Source of the DNA: Desulfobacula sp.
GTDB taxonomy: Bacteria; Desulfobacterota; Desulfobacteria; Desulfobacterales; Desulfobacteraceae
Length of the DNA stretch: 6,575 bases
Direction: 5' to 3'
NCBI GenBank assembly: GCA_027858355.1
Contig: JAQICW010000211.1
Span: 1 to 6,575 of the forward strand
Each line of letters opens with the position of its first letter. Positions within the stretch are counted from its first letter, which is position 1. The notes beneath the pieces were generated by a model, which was not told the origin of the DNA, made no database searches, and saw nothing but the letters and a program-made list of their open reading frames with translations. Both the position numbers and the translations under genes were made by a program. This document shows positions 5,581 to 6,575 of this stretch, piece by piece.

Positions 5581-6575
5581 GTGGATTTTGACCCTACCAA
5601 AGAACAGGAAATGATCCGTAAGGAAGTCAGAAAATTTGCACAGAAAGAGATCGCACCCATTGCAGGAGAGCTTGATGAAAAAGAAGAATTTTCTGCAGAA
5701 CTGACCCGGAAAATGGGAGAAATAGGTCTTTTCGGCATGTTTGTTTCAGAAAAGTATGGCGGCCAGGAAATGGATTATATTTCATACATTATAGGCGTTG
5801 AAGAAGTGGCCACGATTGACGGCTCCCAGGCCGCTACCATTGCAGCAGGCAATTCCCTGGGCATAGGCCCGATCTACTATTTTGGAACAGAAGAGCAAAA
5901 ACAAAAATATTTGCCCAGACTTTGTTCAGGCGAAGGCCTTTGGGGATTTGGACTCACAGAACCCACGGCCGGGTCAGATGCCGGAGGCAGTAAAACAACA
6001 GCTGTTCTGGATGGAGATGAATGGGTCATTAACGGATCAAAAATCTTCATCACTAATGCGGCCTGTGACATGACCATGGGCGTAACTGTTCAGGCCATCA
6101 CGGGCACAAGGGACAATGGCAAACCTGAATATTCCTGTATCCTTGTTGAAGCAGGGACAAAGGGATTTAAAGCTGTGCCCATGCACAAAAAAATGATGTG
6201 GCGATCCTCCAACACGGCAGAACTCTATTTTGATGACGTCAGAGTCCCCAAAGAAAATATTCTGGGGAAAAAAGGCGACGGGTTCCATCAGATGCTGGCG
6301 ACCCTTGACGGGGGAAGGCTTTCCATCGGTGCCATGGGGCTTGGCGGCGCCCAGGGAGCCTATGATCTTGCCTTGAAATATGCAAAAGAAAGAAAACAGT
6401 TTGGGCAGCCCATTTCAAAATTCCAGGCCATAGCGTTCAAGCTGGCCGATAGTGCCATGGAAATAGAGTGCGCCAGAAATCTTTTATACAAAGCCTGCTG
6501 GCTGAAAAGCAATAAACGGCCCTATGAAAAAGAGGCTGCCATGGGCAAACTCTATTGTTCTGAAGTCATGTCCAG
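5581..6575 (+). CDS. Short-chain-type acyl-CoA dehydrogenase (3' end outside window)
   Basis: Open from GTG 5581 to the window edge: 331 complete codons plus two bases of a family usually about 380 residues long. It is a predicted FAD enzyme oxidising an acyl-CoA to the 2-enoyl-CoA and passing electrons to electron-transfer flavoprotein. The N-terminal helical domain is about 1-118. The first family signature, LTEPTAGSD, is at 125-133, in the beta domain that contacts flavin and substrate. NGSKIFITNA (151-160), FDDVRVP (217-223) and the second signature region ERKQFGQPISKFQ (270-282, Arg271 expected near FAD) follow. Where isovaleryl-CoA dehydrogenase has its catalytic Glu (LDLER), this protein has LDGGR with Gly245, so the base is expected in the missing C-terminus, as in butyryl-CoA dehydrogenase. 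Beside icmF, butyryl-CoA is the simplest substrate; isobutyryl-CoA or another short acyl-CoA is possible. Confidence 0.93.
   Translation, partial: MDFDPTKEQEMIRKEVRKFAQKEIAPIAGELDEKEEFSAELTRKMGEIGLFGMFVSEKYGGQEMDYISYIIGVEEVATIDGSQAATIAAGNSLGIGPIYYFGTEEQKQKYLPRLCSGEGLWGFGLTEPTAGSDAGGSKTTAVLDGDEWVINGSKIFITNAACDMTMGVTVQAITGTRDNGKPEYSCILVEAGTKGFKAVPMHKKMMWRSSNTAELYFDDVRVPKENILGKKGDGFHQMLATLDGGRLSIGAMGLGGAQGAYDLALKYAKERKQFGQPISKFQAIAFKLADSAMEIECARNLLYKACWLKSNKRPYEKEAAMGKLYCSEVMS

Noticed and set aside
5349..5738. 129-codon minus-strand open frame across the control region
   Set aside because: It overlaps the start of the acyl-CoA dehydrogenase, both promoters and both operators, and has no family resemblance.
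5877..6288. Minus- and plus-strand short frames inside the acyl-CoA dehydrogenase gene
   Set aside because: The dehydrogenase frame is uninterrupted with both family signatures, so these are out-of-frame or antisense shadows.

Overview
The window looks like a catabolic acyl-CoA locus from an anaerobic or facultative bacterium, most plausibly a moderate-GC Desulfobacterota sulfate reducer (Desulfobacula/Desulfobacter-like). That placement is inferred from gene content, gene style and the type of intergenic palindromes; no marker gene is present to prove it.

Layout. A leftward block reads TetR-family regulator (4665-5315), fused isobutyryl-CoA mutase icmF (1371-4640) and acetyl-CoA C-acetyltransferase (115-1290). 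The first few bases of a further leftward gene probably lie at the left edge (start codon at 8-6, strong ribosome binding site at 18-13). A rightward gene for an acyl-CoA dehydrogenase begins with GTG at 5581 and runs off the right edge. The 265-base gap 5316-5580 is a divergent control region. It holds two back-to-back TTGACA promoters, and each start region carries a copy of the same 16-bp palindromic site, GAnnGAGCGCTCnnTC. These two copies are the likely operators of the TetR protein.

Function. IcmF interconverts isobutyryl-CoA and n-butyryl-CoA. The Phe595/Gln739 pair in its active site argues for this substrate rather than methylmalonyl-CoA. The acyl-CoA dehydrogenase can oxidise a short-chain acyl-CoA such as butyryl-CoA to the enoyl-CoA, and the thiolase can cleave acetoacetyl-CoA to two acetyl-CoA. 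Together they suggest isobutyrate (or valine-derived isobutyryl-CoA) being fed into butyrate beta-oxidation under control of a TetR repressor that may sense an acyl-CoA. The enoyl-CoA hydratase, 3-hydroxybutyryl-CoA dehydrogenase, electron-transfer flavoprotein and CoA-activating enzyme needed to complete the path are not in the window.

Unusual structure. Two REP-like hairpins with related ends (GGGGACAGATTT and GGGGTCAGGCTT on the minus strand) bracket the thiolase gene. Each ends 6-7 bases before the Shine-Dalgarno sequence of the next leftward gene. The one upstream of the thiolase is also flanked by 11-bp direct repeats that duplicate the ribosome binding site. I found no CRISPR array, tRNA, rRNA or intact transposase.
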